From Sphingomonas soli NBRC 100801 (GTDB lineage Bacteria; Pseudomonadota; Alphaproteobacteria; Sphingomonadales; Sphingomonadaceae), in assembly GCF_001591025.1 (NCBI RefSeq), contig NZ_BCTZ01000004.1, positions 248,001 through 312,000 on the forward strand: a stretch of 64,000 nucleotides of DNA. Reading direction: 5' to 3'. Position numbers and translations under genes: made by a program. Shown piece by piece: positions 45,659 through 55,101 of the stretch. Position 1 is the stretch's first letter. Each line of letters opens with the position of its first letter. Under the pieces are notes generated by a model. It did not search any database, was not told the DNA's origin, and worked only from the letters and a program-made list of their open reading frames with translations.

Positions 45659-45994
45659 ATGAGGGCGTGTGTGAGTGCTGGAATGAATAGCCTGGCGTTT
45701 GCCGATGTGCGTCGCGAAGGCCGTGACGATGTCCACTATCGAGCCCGCGCGTTCGGCCCGGACGCAAAGCTGCACACGTTCCTGATCGTCAACATATCGT
45801 CGCACGGGCTGATGGCGCGCTGCGATGCCTGTTTCGATGTCGGAGACCGCGTGCGTATCCAGATGCCCGTGGTCGGCGCGATGGTTGCGGAGGTCCGCTG
45901 GGCATTGGGAGGGCGGCTGGGCGCCGAGTTTGAAACCCCCATGGATCTCGCCAGCTATTACGAGCTCATCGCCGCGATGATGCGCGCCAAATAG
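45659..45994 (+). CDS. Single-domain PilZ protein
   Basis: A 111-residue protein consisting of one PilZ barrel. RREGR near residue 18 and NISSHGL (NxSxxG) near residue 44 are the c-di-GMP contacts. The start is uncertain: ATG 45659 or ATG 45683 (MNSLAFADVRREGRDD), neither with a strong ribosome site. A likely receptor for the second messenger; target unknown. Confidence 0.8.
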   Translation: MRACVSAGMNSLAFADVRREGRDDVHYRARAFGPDAKLHTFLIVNISSHGLMARCDACFDVGDRVRIQMPVVGAMVAEVRWALGGRLGAEFETPMDLASYYELIAAMMRAK

Positions 45995-46094
45995 CCCAGA
46001 GCTTGATCCATCGGGATTGATTAGAATCGCTATCGCTTGGCAACCCTGGGTTCTGCTTTCGCGGGAGACGGTTAGGGATGCCGGCATCTTCTCC

Positions 46095-48146
46095 CTAGCC
46101 GGCGCGGAGCAGCCCGACGGCGGCATCGCGTTCGAACAGGTATAGCGCCAGTCGCGCTGCCTGACCGCGCTCGCTCTTCAACGCACGGTCCTGATCCTCC
46201 AGCAGACGGGCATCGGCATTGGCTGCGGCGATCAGCGCGGCCAGACTGTCGGGCGTCGCGAGCCGGAAGGTTTGCTCCCCAGACTGGCGCGTGCCCAGCA
46301 ATTCGCCCGCACCGCGCAATTCCAGGTCGCGTTCGGCGATCAGGAAGCCATCTGTCGTGTCGCGCATCAGCCCCAGCCGAGCGCGTGAGGTTTCGCTGAG
46401 CCCGCTGCCGCGCAACAGGATGCAGTGCGATTGCCCCCCGCCCCGCCCAACGCGCCCGCGCAGCTGGTGAAGCTGGGCCAGACCGAAGCGATCGGCATGC
46501 TCGATCACGATGAGCGTCGCGTTGGGCACGTCGACGCCGACCTCGATAACGGTGGTCGCCACCAGCACGCCCAGTTCCCCCGCCGCGAAGCGCGCCATCA
46601 CCGCGTCCTTCTCCGGCCCCTTCATCCGGCCATGGACGAGACCGACCTTGTCGCCGAACCGCGCCGTAAGCTTGGCCGCACGATCTTCGGCAGCGGCGAG
46701 ATCGGTCTTCTCGCTCTCCTCGACCAGCGGGCAGACCCAATAGGCCTGCTTTCCCGCCGCCAGATGCCTGCCGAGCCCATCGATCACCGCGTCGAGCTTG
46801 TCCTCAGAGATCACCGTCGTCTGGATAGGCTCGCGGCCCGGCGGCATCTCGTCGAGCCGGCTCACGTCCATCTCGCCATGGCTGGCTAGCTGCAGCGTGC
46901 GGGGAATCGGCGTCGCGGTCATCACCAGCAGATGCGGCGGGACCTGCGCCTTGGCCTGGAGCATCATGCGCTCGGCCACGCCGAAGCGATGCTGCTCATC
47001 GACCACGACCAGCCCGAGATCGCGATATTGGACGCCCTGCTGGAAGATCGCATGCGTACCGATCAGAATGTCGATCTCGCCCGATGCGACGCCCATCAAG
47101 GTCGCTTCGCGGACCTTGCCCTTGTCGCGCCCGGTAAGGATCGCGATGCGTACATCGAGCCCGGCGAGCATCCGCCCGAGATTTTCGAAATGCTGCCGCG
47201 CGAGAATCTCGGTCGGCGCCAGCAGCGCGCCTTGTGCACCCGCCTCCGCGGCTACCAGAAGCGCCATCAGCGCCACCAGCGTCTTGCCCGAGCCGACATC
47301 GCCCTGAAGCAGGCGCAGCATCGGCTGGGTCTGCGCCATGTCGCCCTCGATCTCGCCCATCGTCCGCGCCTGCGCACGGGTGGGGGCATAAGGCAGCTTC
47401 AGCGCGTTGCGCAGCCGCCCGTCGCCCTGCAACGCCCGCCCGCGCTTCGCCCGCGCCTCGCCGCGCACGAGCAATAGCGCGAGCTGGTTGGCGAACACCT
47501 CGTCATAGGCCAGCCGCTCACGCGCCTTGGCATCGGCGGGGTCGGCATGGATGCGCACCAGCGCCTCGCGCCAGTTTGGCCAGCCATGGCGCGCCTTCAG
47601 GCTGGGCTCGATCCATTCGGGCAATTCGGGCGCACGCTCGATCGCCTGATCGACGAAGCCGGCGATCCGCTTCGATGTGATCCCTTCCGAGAGCGGATAT
47701 ACGGCCTCGCGCCCGCCGGACTCGGCTGTCTCCGAGACTTCGGGATGCACGATCTGCAAGTCCTGGCCATATTGATCGAGCCGCCCCGAGACCCAGCGCT
47801 TCTCGTTCAAAGGGAGCAGCTTTTTGGCCCAGCCGGAATTTCCGCCGAAGAATACCAGCGAGACGTGATTGCCGTGCGCGTCCACCGCCTGAACGCGGGC
47901 AGGCGCACGCGCGCTGCCGCCGAAGCGATAGCTGGCAGCGGTGAGCTGGATCACGATCGTGCGCCCGACATCGGCCTGCATCAGCTCGTCGCGCGGCAAC
48001 CGGTCGATGAAACCGGTGGGCAAATGAAACGCGACATCCACCACGCGCGCCAGCCCTAGCCGCTCCAGCGGCTTGGCGAGCCCGGCGCCAATGCCTTTCA
48101 GCGCGGTCACCTCCGCGAACAGTGGATTGAGAATTTCGGGCCGCAT
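46095..48146 (-). CDS. recG: ATP-dependent DNA helicase RecG
   Basis: Branch-migrates and reverses stalled replication forks and Holliday junctions. The 683 residues contain an N-terminal wedge/OB domain, helicase motif I GDVGSGKTLVALMAL, motif II VVVDEQHRFG, motif III MTATPIPRTLQ, motif V VATTVIEVGVDVPNA and motif VI QLRGRVGRGG. Start at ATG 48146 gives the standard MRPEILNPLFAEV. Divergent from sdhE with 71 bases between starts. Confidence 0.96.
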   Translation of the reverse strand: MRPEILNPLFAEVTALKGIGAGLAKPLERLGLARVVDVAFHLPTGFIDRLPRDELMQADVGRTIVIQLTAASYRFGGSARAPARVQAVDAHGNHVSLVFFGGNSGWAKKLLPLNEKRWVSGRLDQYGQDLQIVHPEVSETAESGGREAVYPLSEGITSKRIAGFVDQAIERAPELPEWIEPSLKARHGWPNWREALVRIHADPADAKARERLAYDEVFANQLALLLVRGEARAKRGRALQGDGRLRNALKLPYAPTRAQARTMGEIEGDMAQTQPMLRLLQGDVGSGKTLVALMALLVAAEAGAQGALLAPTEILARQHFENLGRMLAGLDVRIAILTGRDKGKVREATLMGVASGEIDILIGTHAIFQQGVQYRDLGLVVVDEQHRFGVAERMMLQAKAQVPPHLLVMTATPIPRTLQLASHGEMDVSRLDEMPPGREPIQTTVISEDKLDAVIDGLGRHLAAGKQAYWVCPLVEESEKTDLAAAEDRAAKLTARFGDKVGLVHGRMKGPEKDAVMARFAAGELGVLVATTVIEVGVDVPNATLIVIEHADRFGLAQLHQLRGRVGRGGGQSHCILLRGSGLSETSRARLGLMRDTTDGFLIAERDLELRGAGELLGTRQSGEQTFRLATPDSLAALIAAANADARLLEDQDRALKSERGQAARLALYLFERDAAVGLLRAG

Positions 48147-48217
48147 GACTATCTGCCGCCCTACACCGTGCCGACGGACGCTCAAAGCGCCGCCGGCCAA
48201 TTTGCGTTGGAAAAGCC

Positions 48218-48484
48218 ATGGACCGCGACACCCATCTCAAGCGCCTGCGTTTCCGCGCATGGCATCGCGGCATCAAGGAAGCCGATCTGCTGATCGGGGG
48301 CTTTTTCGACAGATATTCCGAAGGCTGGAATGAGGAAGAGCGCAACCTGTTCGAAGAACTGCTGGAAGAGCAGGATGTTGACATCATGGCCTGGGCGCTG
48401 GGAGCCGCGCCGGTTCCGCCGCGTTATGCCGGGACGCTCATGACCGCGCTCAAGACCCTCACCTATGTGCCGATAGCGGAATAA
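48218..48484 (+). CDS. sdhE: Succinate dehydrogenase assembly factor SdhE
   Basis: Small FAD-assembly factor that helps attach FAD to succinate dehydrogenase. The 88 residues carry the family core LKRLRFRAWHRGIKEADLLIGGFFDR (with the RGxxExD site) and FEELLEEQDVDIMAWALG. The mfd gene follows after 37 bases, a frequent sphingomonad arrangement with recG on the other side. Confidence 0.92.
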   Translation: MDRDTHLKRLRFRAWHRGIKEADLLIGGFFDRYSEGWNEEERNLFEELLEEQDVDIMAWALGAAPVPPRYAGTLMTALKTLTYVPIAE

Positions 48485-48491
48485 GGCCCTC

Positions 48492-48506
48492 CCCTCCTGA
48501 GGAGGG
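48492..48506. repeat. Short palindrome between sdhE and mfd
   Basis: CCCTCC-TGA-GGAGGG, a perfect 6-bp stem in the 37-base gap. It is similar in composition to the hairpin after trpE. It could weakly attenuate transcription into mfd. Confidence 0.45.
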
Positions 48507-48521
48507 ACCAGAAGAGTAAGA

Positions 48522-51500
48522 ATGCCCGATCTGAAGACCATCCTTTCCGCGACAAGTACGCTCACCCTTGCAGGGGCACCCGCCGGTTTCCAGCCATGGA
48601 TGCTCGCAGATGTGGCGCGCGCGGGGGGGCTCGCGGTGTTCATCGCGCCCGACGAGGCGGCGATGCGCGCGGTGGCTAGCACCGCGCCCTTCTTCGCACC
48701 CGAGCTGGAGGTGCTGAGCTATCCGGCATGGGATTGCCTGCCCTACGACCGCGCCAGCCCCACGCTGCGGGTGATGTCCGAGCGGCTGGCTACGCTCCAT
48801 GTGCTCCAGGCCAAGAGTGATCGGCCCCGGCTCCTCGTCACCACCGTCAACGCCGCCACCCAGCGCACGCTGACGCCCTTCCGCATCCGCCAGCTCGTGG
48901 CGCGGCTCGCGCCCGGCGAGCGGATCGGGCTCGACCGGCTCGCCGCACTGCTCCAGGCGAACGGCTATGTGCGGCTCGACACGGTCAACGATCATGGCGA
49001 GTTCGCGGTACGCGGCGGCCTCGTCGATATCTTCCCCTCGGGCGCGGAGCAGGCACTTCGCCTCGATTTCTTCGGCGACGAGATCGAAAGCGTCCGCACC
49101 TTCGACACCGCCGACCAGCGCACCACCGGCCGGATCGACGGTTTCACGCTCCTCCCCGCGTCCGAAGCCTTGCTGGAAGAAGACAGCATCAAGCGCTTCC
49201 GCGCGCGCTACCGCGAGAAATTCGGCGCGAATGCAACCAGCGATCCGCTCTATCAGGCGATCAGCGACGGCCGGCGGCTGGCGGGCATGGAGCATTGGCT
49301 GCCGCTGTTCGAAGACCGGCTGGAGACGCTGTTCGATCACCTCCCCGACAGCGCCGTCGTCATCCGCGATACCGGCGCGATCGGCGCGGCCGAGCAACGC
49401 TTCGAGGCGATCGCGGACTATCAGCAGAACCGCGTTCGTGCCGAAAGCACCGCGCCGGGCAGCTATCGCCCGCTCGATGCTGCGGCGCTCTATCTCGCGC
49501 CAGAAGAATGGGAACGCGCCCAGGCGCACACGCCGATCCACACCGCAACGCCCTTCCACGAGCCCGAGAGCAAGACCGTCCTCGATTTCAACGTCGACGG
49601 CCCCCGCGATTTCGCGCCCGAGCGCGCGGCGGGCACCAATGTCTATGAAGCGGTGGTCGAGCACCTCGCCAAGATCCGCAGGGCTGGGCGCAAGCCGATC
49701 CTCGCCAGCTATTCGATGGGCGCGCGCGAACGCCTGACCGGCCTGCTCAACGATCACGGCCTTGCCGGCGCGCAGAATGCCGAGAGCTGGCAGGATGCGC
49801 TCGGCAAGGCGGACAAGGGCATCGCGCTCATCGTCCTGCCGCTCGATCACGGATTCTCCGCCCCCGACGTCGCGGTGCTCACCGAGCAGGACATGCTCGG
49901 CGACCGCCTCGTGCGCCGGACGAAGAAGCGCAAATCGACCGACGCGTTCCTCAACGAACTTTCCACGCTCACGCCCGGCGATCTCGTCGTCCATGTCGAT
50001 CACGGCATCGGCCGCTACGAGGGGCTGACCCAGATCCCGGTGCAAAAGGCGCCGCACGATTGCGTCCAGCTCACTTATGCCGGTGGCGACAAGCTCTTCG
50101 TCCCGATCGAGAATCTGGAGGTCCTGAGCCGCTACGGATCGAGCGAGGAAGGCGCGTCGCTCGACAGGCTGGGCGGCGAGGCATGGCAGCGCCGCAAGGC
50201 GAAGATGAAGGAGCGCATCCGCGAGATCGCGGGTGAATTGATCGCCACGGCCGCGCGGCGCGCGGTGCGCCCCGGCGAAGTGCTCGAACCGGATCCGGGC
50301 GGTTACCCCGCCTTTGTCGATCGCTTCCCCTATGAGGAAACCGACGATCAGGATCGCGCGATCGGCGACGTTCTGGCCGATCTCGGCGCGGGCCGACCGA
50401 TGGACCGGCTCATCGTCGGCGATGTCGGCTTCGGCAAGACCGAGGTGGCGCTGCGTGCCGCCTTCGTCGCGGCGATGGCGGGGATGCAGGTCGCTCTGGT
50501 CTGCCCCACCACGCTGCTCGCGCGCCAGCATCACCGCAATTTCGTCGAGCGTTTCCAGGGCTTCCCGCTGGAGATCGGCCGTCTCTCGCGGCTCGTTCCT
50601 GCGGGCGAGGCAAAGGCAACGCGCGAGGGGCTGGAAGCGGGCACGATCGATATCGTCGTCGGCACCCACGCGATCCTCTCCAAAACCGTCGACTTCAAGC
50701 GGCTGGGCCTCGTCATCGTCGATGAGGAACAGCGCTTCGGCGTGACGCACAAGGAGCGGCTCAAAGCGCTCAAGGCCGACGTCCACGTCCTGACGCTCAC
50801 CGCCACGCCCATCCCGCGCACGCTGCAGATGGCGATGTCGGGGCTGCGTGAGCTTTCGGTGATCCAGACCCCGCCGGTCGATCGCCTCGCGGTGCGCACT
50901 TACGTGATGCCCTGGGATCCGGTCGTCCTGCGCGAAGCATTGCTGCGGGAGCATTATCGCGGCGGCCAGGCCTATTTCGTAACGCCACGCATTTCCGATC
51001 TTCCCGATATCGAGAAGTTCCTGCGCGAAGAGGTGCCGGAGATTACCTATGTCGTCGCGCACGGCCAGATGTCGCCGACGGAAGTCGAAGAGCGCATGTC
51101 GGCCTTCTACGATCGCCGCTACGACCTGCTCGTCTCGACCACGATCATCGAGAGCGGGCTCGACATTCCGAGCGCCAACACGATGATCGTCAACCGCGCC
51201 GACAAGTTCGGCCTTGCCCAGCTTTACCAGCTCCGCGGGCGCGTCGGCCGGTCCAAGACCCGCGCTTATGCCTATCTGACCACCCCGCCCGAGCGGCAGA
51301 TGACCGAAACCGCCACCAAGCGGCTCAAGGTCCTCTCCGATCTCGAAACGCTGGGCGCCGGCTTCCAGCTCGCATCGCACGATCTCGACATTCGCGGCGC
51401 GGGCAACATGCTGGGTGACGAGCAATCGGGGCACATCAAGGAAGTCGGCTACGAGCTGTACCAGTCGATGCTGGAAGAGGCGATCATGGACGCCAAGGCC

Positions 51501-51980
51501 GGCGGGCTGCGCGAGGAGCTTCGCCCCAAGGACCTCTCGCCTTCGATCAACGTCGATGCGCCGATCCTCATTCCCGAGGATTATGTGCCGGATCTCGATC
51601 TTCGCATGGGCCTGTACCGCCGCCTCAACGAAGTCGAGGATTCGAACGGGATCGAGGCATTCGCCGCCGAGCTCATCGATCGCTTCGGCAAGCTGCCCGA
51701 CGCGACCGAGAACCTGCTGCGCCTGATCGAGACCAAGCTCAACGCCAAGCGCGCCTGCATCGCCAAGCTCGACATGGGACCGAAGGGGGCGCTCGTCACC
51801 TTCCACGGCGACACATTCCCGAACGTCCCAGGCCTGCTGGCCTATGTCGAGCGGCTCGACGGCACAGCACGCTTGCGGCCCGACATGAAACTGGTCGTCA
51901 CCCGCGAGTGGAACAATCCACGCGCCCGATTGAACGCGGCACTCCAAATTTCACGGGGCCTTGCGAAGGCAGCGGGCTAG
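48522..51980 (+). CDS. mfd: Transcription-repair coupling factor Mfd
   Basis: Removes stalled RNA polymerase at DNA lesions and recruits UvrA. The 1152 residues show the N-terminal UvrB-like domains, the RNA-polymerase-interacting CarD-like region (GDLVVHVDHGIGRYEGLTQI), then RecG-like translocase motifs GDVGFGKTEVALRAA, IVDEEQRFGV, LTATPIPRTLQMA and QLYQLRGRVGRS, and the C-terminal TRCF domain. Complete and intact. Length is normal for the family. Confidence 0.97.
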   Translation: MPDLKTILSATSTLTLAGAPAGFQPWMLADVARAGGLAVFIAPDEAAMRAVASTAPFFAPELEVLSYPAWDCLPYDRASPTLRVMSERLATLHVLQAKSDRPRLLVTTVNAATQRTLTPFRIRQLVARLAPGERIGLDRLAALLQANGYVRLDTVNDHGEFAVRGGLVDIFPSGAEQALRLDFFGDEIESVRTFDTADQRTTGRIDGFTLLPASEALLEEDSIKRFRARYREKFGANATSDPLYQAISDGRRLAGMEHWLPLFEDRLETLFDHLPDSAVVIRDTGAIGAAEQRFEAIADYQQNRVRAESTAPGSYRPLDAAALYLAPEEWERAQAHTPIHTATPFHEPESKTVLDFNVDGPRDFAPERAAGTNVYEAVVEHLAKIRRAGRKPILASYSMGARERLTGLLNDHGLAGAQNAESWQDALGKADKGIALIVLPLDHGFSAPDVAVLTEQDMLGDRLVRRTKKRKSTDAFLNELSTLTPGDLVVHVDHGIGRYEGLTQIPVQKAPHDCVQLTYAGGDKLFVPIENLEVLSRYGSSEEGASLDRLGGEAWQRRKAKMKERIREIAGELIATAARRAVRPGEVLEPDPGGYPAFVDRFPYEETDDQDRAIGDVLADLGAGRPMDRLIVGDVGFGKTEVALRAAFVAAMAGMQVALVCPTTLLARQHHRNFVERFQGFPLEIGRLSRLVPAGEAKATREGLEAGTIDIVVGTHAILSKTVDFKRLGLVIVDEEQRFGVTHKERLKALKADVHVLTLTATPIPRTLQMAMSGLRELSVIQTPPVDRLAVRTYVMPWDPVVLREALLREHYRGGQAYFVTPRISDLPDIEKFLREEVPEITYVVAHGQMSPTEVEERMSAFYDRRYDLLVSTTIIESGLDIPSANTMIVNRADKFGLAQLYQLRGRVGRSKTRAYAYLTTPPERQMTETATKRLKVLSDLETLGAGFQLASHDLDIRGAGNMLGDEQSGHIKEVGYELYQSMLEEAIMDAKAGGLREELRPKDLSPSINVDAPILIPEDYVPDLDLRMGLYRRLNEVEDSNGIEAFAAELIDRFGKLPDATENLLRLIETKLNAKRACIAKLDMGPKGALVTFHGDTFPNVPGLLAYVERLDGTARLRPDMKLVVTREWNNPRARLNAALQISRGLAKAAG

Positions 51981-52051
51981 TCTTCCCCAATAATTCACGG
52001 AAAGACTCTAGTAAGGCATTGTGGATATTGTCGGCGACGAGGGGAATTACC

Positions 52052-52564
52052 TTGGGCGAGCCAGCGATATTTGCGCAAAGACGCAAGTTAAATGAAGCGA
52101 CATCTGCGCTCGCCGATGCGACGTCCATCGATCGGCTTGTCGACATACTCTGCGCTTCCGGACGTTCCATCGCCGCCAGCGACGGCGTCACCGTGATTCG
52201 CCGGGAAGGAAATCAGGTCGCCTATATCGCCGAGGATGCGCTCGCCCCACTCTGGACCGGCAAGCGCTTCGCGATCGAGGCATGCATTTCCGGCATCGCA
52301 ATCGTCCAGAACCGCCCCATCCTGATCGCGGACATCTATGCCGATGATCGCGTGCCCCATGCAGCATATCGCCCCACCTTTGTCCGCAGCATGGCGATGT
52401 ACCCGATCGGCCTCGTCGCGCCGGTAATGGCGGTCGGCGCCTATTGGCGTGATCCGCGCGAGATCGATCCCGGCACAGCGGCCCTGCTCGCGGCACTTGC
52501 GCGGATGGCGGGCACTGCGCTTAGCCGCATCGGCAGGCCGGACGCGAAGCTCAGCGTCGGCTAG
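52052..52564 (+). CDS. GAF-domain protein
   Basis: A 170-residue cytoplasmic protein that is almost entirely one GAF sensory domain: DRLVDILCASGRSIAASDGVTVI, AIEACISGIAIVQNRPILIADIYAD and MYPIGLVAPVMAVGAYW. The start is taken as TTG 52052 because GAGGGG lies 8 bases before it and the longer frame overlaps mfd without gain. The pattern ISG...PILIADI resembles GAF domains of bacteriophytochrome-type and nucleotide-sensing kinases, but no output domain is present. Ligand unknown. Confidence 0.7.
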   Translation: MGEPAIFAQRRKLNEATSALADATSIDRLVDILCASGRSIAASDGVTVIRREGNQVAYIAEDALAPLWTGKRFAIEACISGIAIVQNRPILIADIYADDRVPHAAYRPTFVRSMAMYPIGLVAPVMAVGAYWRDPREIDPGTAALLAALARMAGTALSRIGRPDAKLSVG

Positions 52565-52629
52565 GGAACGACTTTTCAAGCCAAGCCAGGATCGCAGTCG
52601 CCATCGATCCGATCATTTCATGCCCCCCG

Positions 52630-53028
52630 CTAATGCACGTCCGCAGACATCGGTATCTCTGCCTCTTCCTCCGCCTCCAGCGCTCCCGCGTCGAATTTCT
52701 CGCGCTCCATGTCGAAGCCACCGGTCAGCCAGTCCACGCTCCAGCTTCCGTCGATAACCTTGCCCGCATCGTCGATCCGGCCAGCGTAGCGCACCGCGTG
52801 GGTCCAGCGCCCGGTATATTGTTTGACGAAGAACAGCGCCTGCCCCGTGCGCCGTCCGGCAATCGTGGCGCGGCGGATGCCCCCGCCTTCGTCGTCGGGC
52901 TCGGTGATACTGCCGGTAAAGACCCCGCCCCCTTCCTCGATCAGCGCGATGAAGCTGTTTTCCTGATCATCCACGCGGCTGCCATAGCGGCCATACCACA
53001 CCCCGCTCAGGTCGAGTGGGTCGTTCAC
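52630..53028 (-). CDS. Hypothetical protein coupled to the GGDEF/EAL gene
   Basis: A 132-residue beta-rich protein starting at GTG 53028, which overlaps the TGA of the upstream GGDEF/EAL gene (GTGA). Sequence features: DLSGVWYGRYG, ENSFIALIEEGGGVFTGSITEPDDEGG, GRWTHAVRYAGRID and an acidic tail EAEEEAEIPMSADVH. No signal peptide is seen. I do not recognise the family. Translational coupling suggests it works with the EAL protein. Confidence 0.65.
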   Translation of the reverse strand: MNDPLDLSGVWYGRYGSRVDDQENSFIALIEEGGGVFTGSITEPDDEGGGIRRATIAGRRTGQALFFVKQYTGRWTHAVRYAGRIDDAGKVIDGSWSVDWLTGGFDMEREKFDAGALEAEEEAEIPMSADVH

Positions 53029-55019
53029 GCAGCCCGGGACACCAATTGCGCGAGCGCGGGCACATCTATCGCTTCGGAGCACAGATAGCCCTGGAAATAC
53101 TGGCACCCTTCCTTGGCGAGCAGATCGAGTTGCCCCTTGGTCTCCACCCCTTCCGCAATCACCGAAAGGCCCAGCGAGCGCGCCATATCGATGACGCCGC
53201 GCACCACCACGCGATCACGCGCGCTCCCAGTGATGTCCTGGCTCAGCCTCTTGTCGATCTTGAGATAGTCGAGCGGCAGCGCCTTCAGATAAGCGAGGCT
53301 CGAATAGCCGGTTCCGAAATCGTCGATCGCCACGCGGCACTTGGCAGCGCGCAGTTCGCCCAGCAGCCGCGAAGCCTCGCTCAGATCTGCCATGATCCCG
53401 CCTTCGGTGATCTCGACGGTGAGGCGTGCGCGCGGAAATCCGCTCGCGTCCACACGCCCGAGCAGGCTGTCGGCAAAGCCCGGCCGCGCCACATCGGCAG
53501 CGGTAACGTTGATCGAAAGCCGTAGCTTCGCCAGCGAAGATGGCCAGTTTGCCGCGGTGTAAAGCGCGCGCCGCTGGACATGGTCGCTCAGCGTCGCCTC
53601 AAGCCCCGCCCGTTCGGCGGCGGCAAACAAAGTTTCCGCACCGATCTCGCCGAACTGCGGATGCTGCCAGCGCGCCAGCGCTTCGACGCCGATGACCTGC
53701 CCGGTCGCGATCGCGACCTGCGGCTGGAACAGCACACCGATCTCGCCGCGTTCCAACGCATGATGAATGTTACCGACCAATGCGTCGATCGGGGGGCCGC
53801 CCCCTTCGCGCGGAGATCCGTCGCCCAGCAGGGTCTCGCTCGCGCGGCGAAGCAGGGTCGCCGCATTGTCCTCGGGGCCACTGGCGGCGCTCGCCAGGCG
53901 CGCGCCGAGCGGGGCGATGGCACCCCCGGCTACGAAGGGCCGGGAAAGCGCCTCTTCCAGCCGCGCGACGGCCGCCGCCAGCGTGTCGTCATCGGCGTCG
54001 TCACTGGCGACCAGGAATTCCGAGCCCCCGATCCGCGCCACTATCGCAGTCTTGCCCAACGCTTCGCGCGCGACTTCGGCAACGCGGCGCGACACGGCGC
54101 GCAACAGTTCGTCGCCCGCAGCGCGGCCATAAGCGGTGTTCACCGTCTCAAATCGCGTCAGGCCGATCAGGATCGCGCCGACATTGCCGCCCTCGCTCAG
54201 TCGCCGGTCGATCCAGCGTCGCGCGCTTGGCCCGTCGCGCGCCCCGGTCAGCGCATCGCGCACCGCCGCGCTCGCATCGGGGGCCACGCCCAGAGCCTCG
54301 ACAAGGGCATGAAGCCGCCCGGTCGCCGAATCATATTGGAGATGCTGCACCACGCGACCGATGCCCGGCAGATCATGCGCAAAGGCGGTGGAGGCCACCG
54401 TGCCGTCCAGCCGGCGCAGCGCGGCCCTGGCAAGTTGCCAGTCCGCCCTGTCGAGCTTGCGATACAGGGCCCGCAGACCCGGCGCCTCGGGCAAGGCCAG
54501 CAGCCCCGCCAGCGCAGGAGTGAGCTGGAGCGACTTCAGGTCCGGATCGTAGCGCCAGCCCATCGGCTCGCCCGCCGGTCCCGCCTCCTTGCTCCATCCC
54601 GCCAGCCGTTCGACATGGCGCAGCGCAAAGCGAATCGCGTGCGCCATCGCTGCCGAAGACATCGGGCTGGAGAGAAAGTGCGTCGCCCCCGCATCGTAGA
54701 AGTGCCGCATATGCACGGCGTCGCTCTGCGAGACGAGGATCAGCATCGCCGCGCCATGCGCCTCGATCGCGCCGCCCAGCATCTTGGCAGCTTCCAGACC
54801 GTCGCTCATCGCGCCGCGCGCGTCGATCACGGCGACCGCCGCTCCGCTGGAAATGAAGCGATGTTCGGCGCCCTCGCTCCGTCGCGCTGCAACGACGCGC
54901 CAGCCTCCGCCGGCCGCCGCTGCCGCAACTTCGTCGCGCTGGCGGAAGGAAAGCACGAACACCGGCGCCTCTTGCGAGGGCACGTTGACGGCATCGATTA
55001 CGGTGAAATCGTCAGACAT
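53025..55019 (-). CDS. REC-like/GGDEF/EAL protein, probable c-di-GMP phosphodiesterase
   Basis: A 664-residue cytoplasmic protein. Residues about 1-140 resemble a receiver fold (AAVAVIDARGAMSDGLEAAKML, DAGATHFLSSPM) without a confident phosphorylation site. A linker domain follows, then a GGDEF domain with the active site changed to GGSEF (RIGGSEFLVA), probably without cyclase activity. The EAL domain keeps EALARWQHP, ITEGG, DDFGTGYSS, DYLKIDK and EGVET, so hydrolysis of c-di-GMP is likely. The 3' end overlaps the next small gene by 4 bases. Confidence 0.88.
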   Translation of the reverse strand: MSDDFTVIDAVNVPSQEAPVFVLSFRQRDEVAAAAAGGGWRVVAARRSEGAEHRFISSGAAVAVIDARGAMSDGLEAAKMLGGAIEAHGAAMLILVSQSDAVHMRHFYDAGATHFLSSPMSSAAMAHAIRFALRHVERLAGWSKEAGPAGEPMGWRYDPDLKSLQLTPALAGLLALPEAPGLRALYRKLDRADWQLARAALRRLDGTVASTAFAHDLPGIGRVVQHLQYDSATGRLHALVEALGVAPDASAAVRDALTGARDGPSARRWIDRRLSEGGNVGAILIGLTRFETVNTAYGRAAGDELLRAVSRRVAEVAREALGKTAIVARIGGSEFLVASDDADDDTLAAAVARLEEALSRPFVAGGAIAPLGARLASAASGPEDNAATLLRRASETLLGDGSPREGGGPPIDALVGNIHHALERGEIGVLFQPQVAIATGQVIGVEALARWQHPQFGEIGAETLFAAAERAGLEATLSDHVQRRALYTAANWPSSLAKLRLSINVTAADVARPGFADSLLGRVDASGFPRARLTVEITEGGIMADLSEASRLLGELRAAKCRVAIDDFGTGYSSLAYLKALPLDYLKIDKRLSQDITGSARDRVVVRGVIDMARSLGLSVIAEGVETKGQLDLLAKEGCQYFQGYLCSEAIDVPALAQLVSRAA

Positions 55020-55101
55020 TCGTCTCTCGATAGCGCGAAGCGCGGCAACCCGCGAATCCTAAGGCTTGTTTGCCCACAGCTTGTCGCTTAACCCCTTCGG
55101 C

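Noticed and set aside
45995..46094. A further REP element after the PilZ gene
   Set aside because: The stretch with CCCTGGGTTCTGCTTTCGCGGGAGAC resembles the right half of a class 1 element but has no matching left arm, so it was not called.
48459..51947. Minus-strand open frame of about 1160 codons opposite mfd
   Set aside because: Antisense shadow of an intact mfd gene; composition typical of GC-rich reverse frames.
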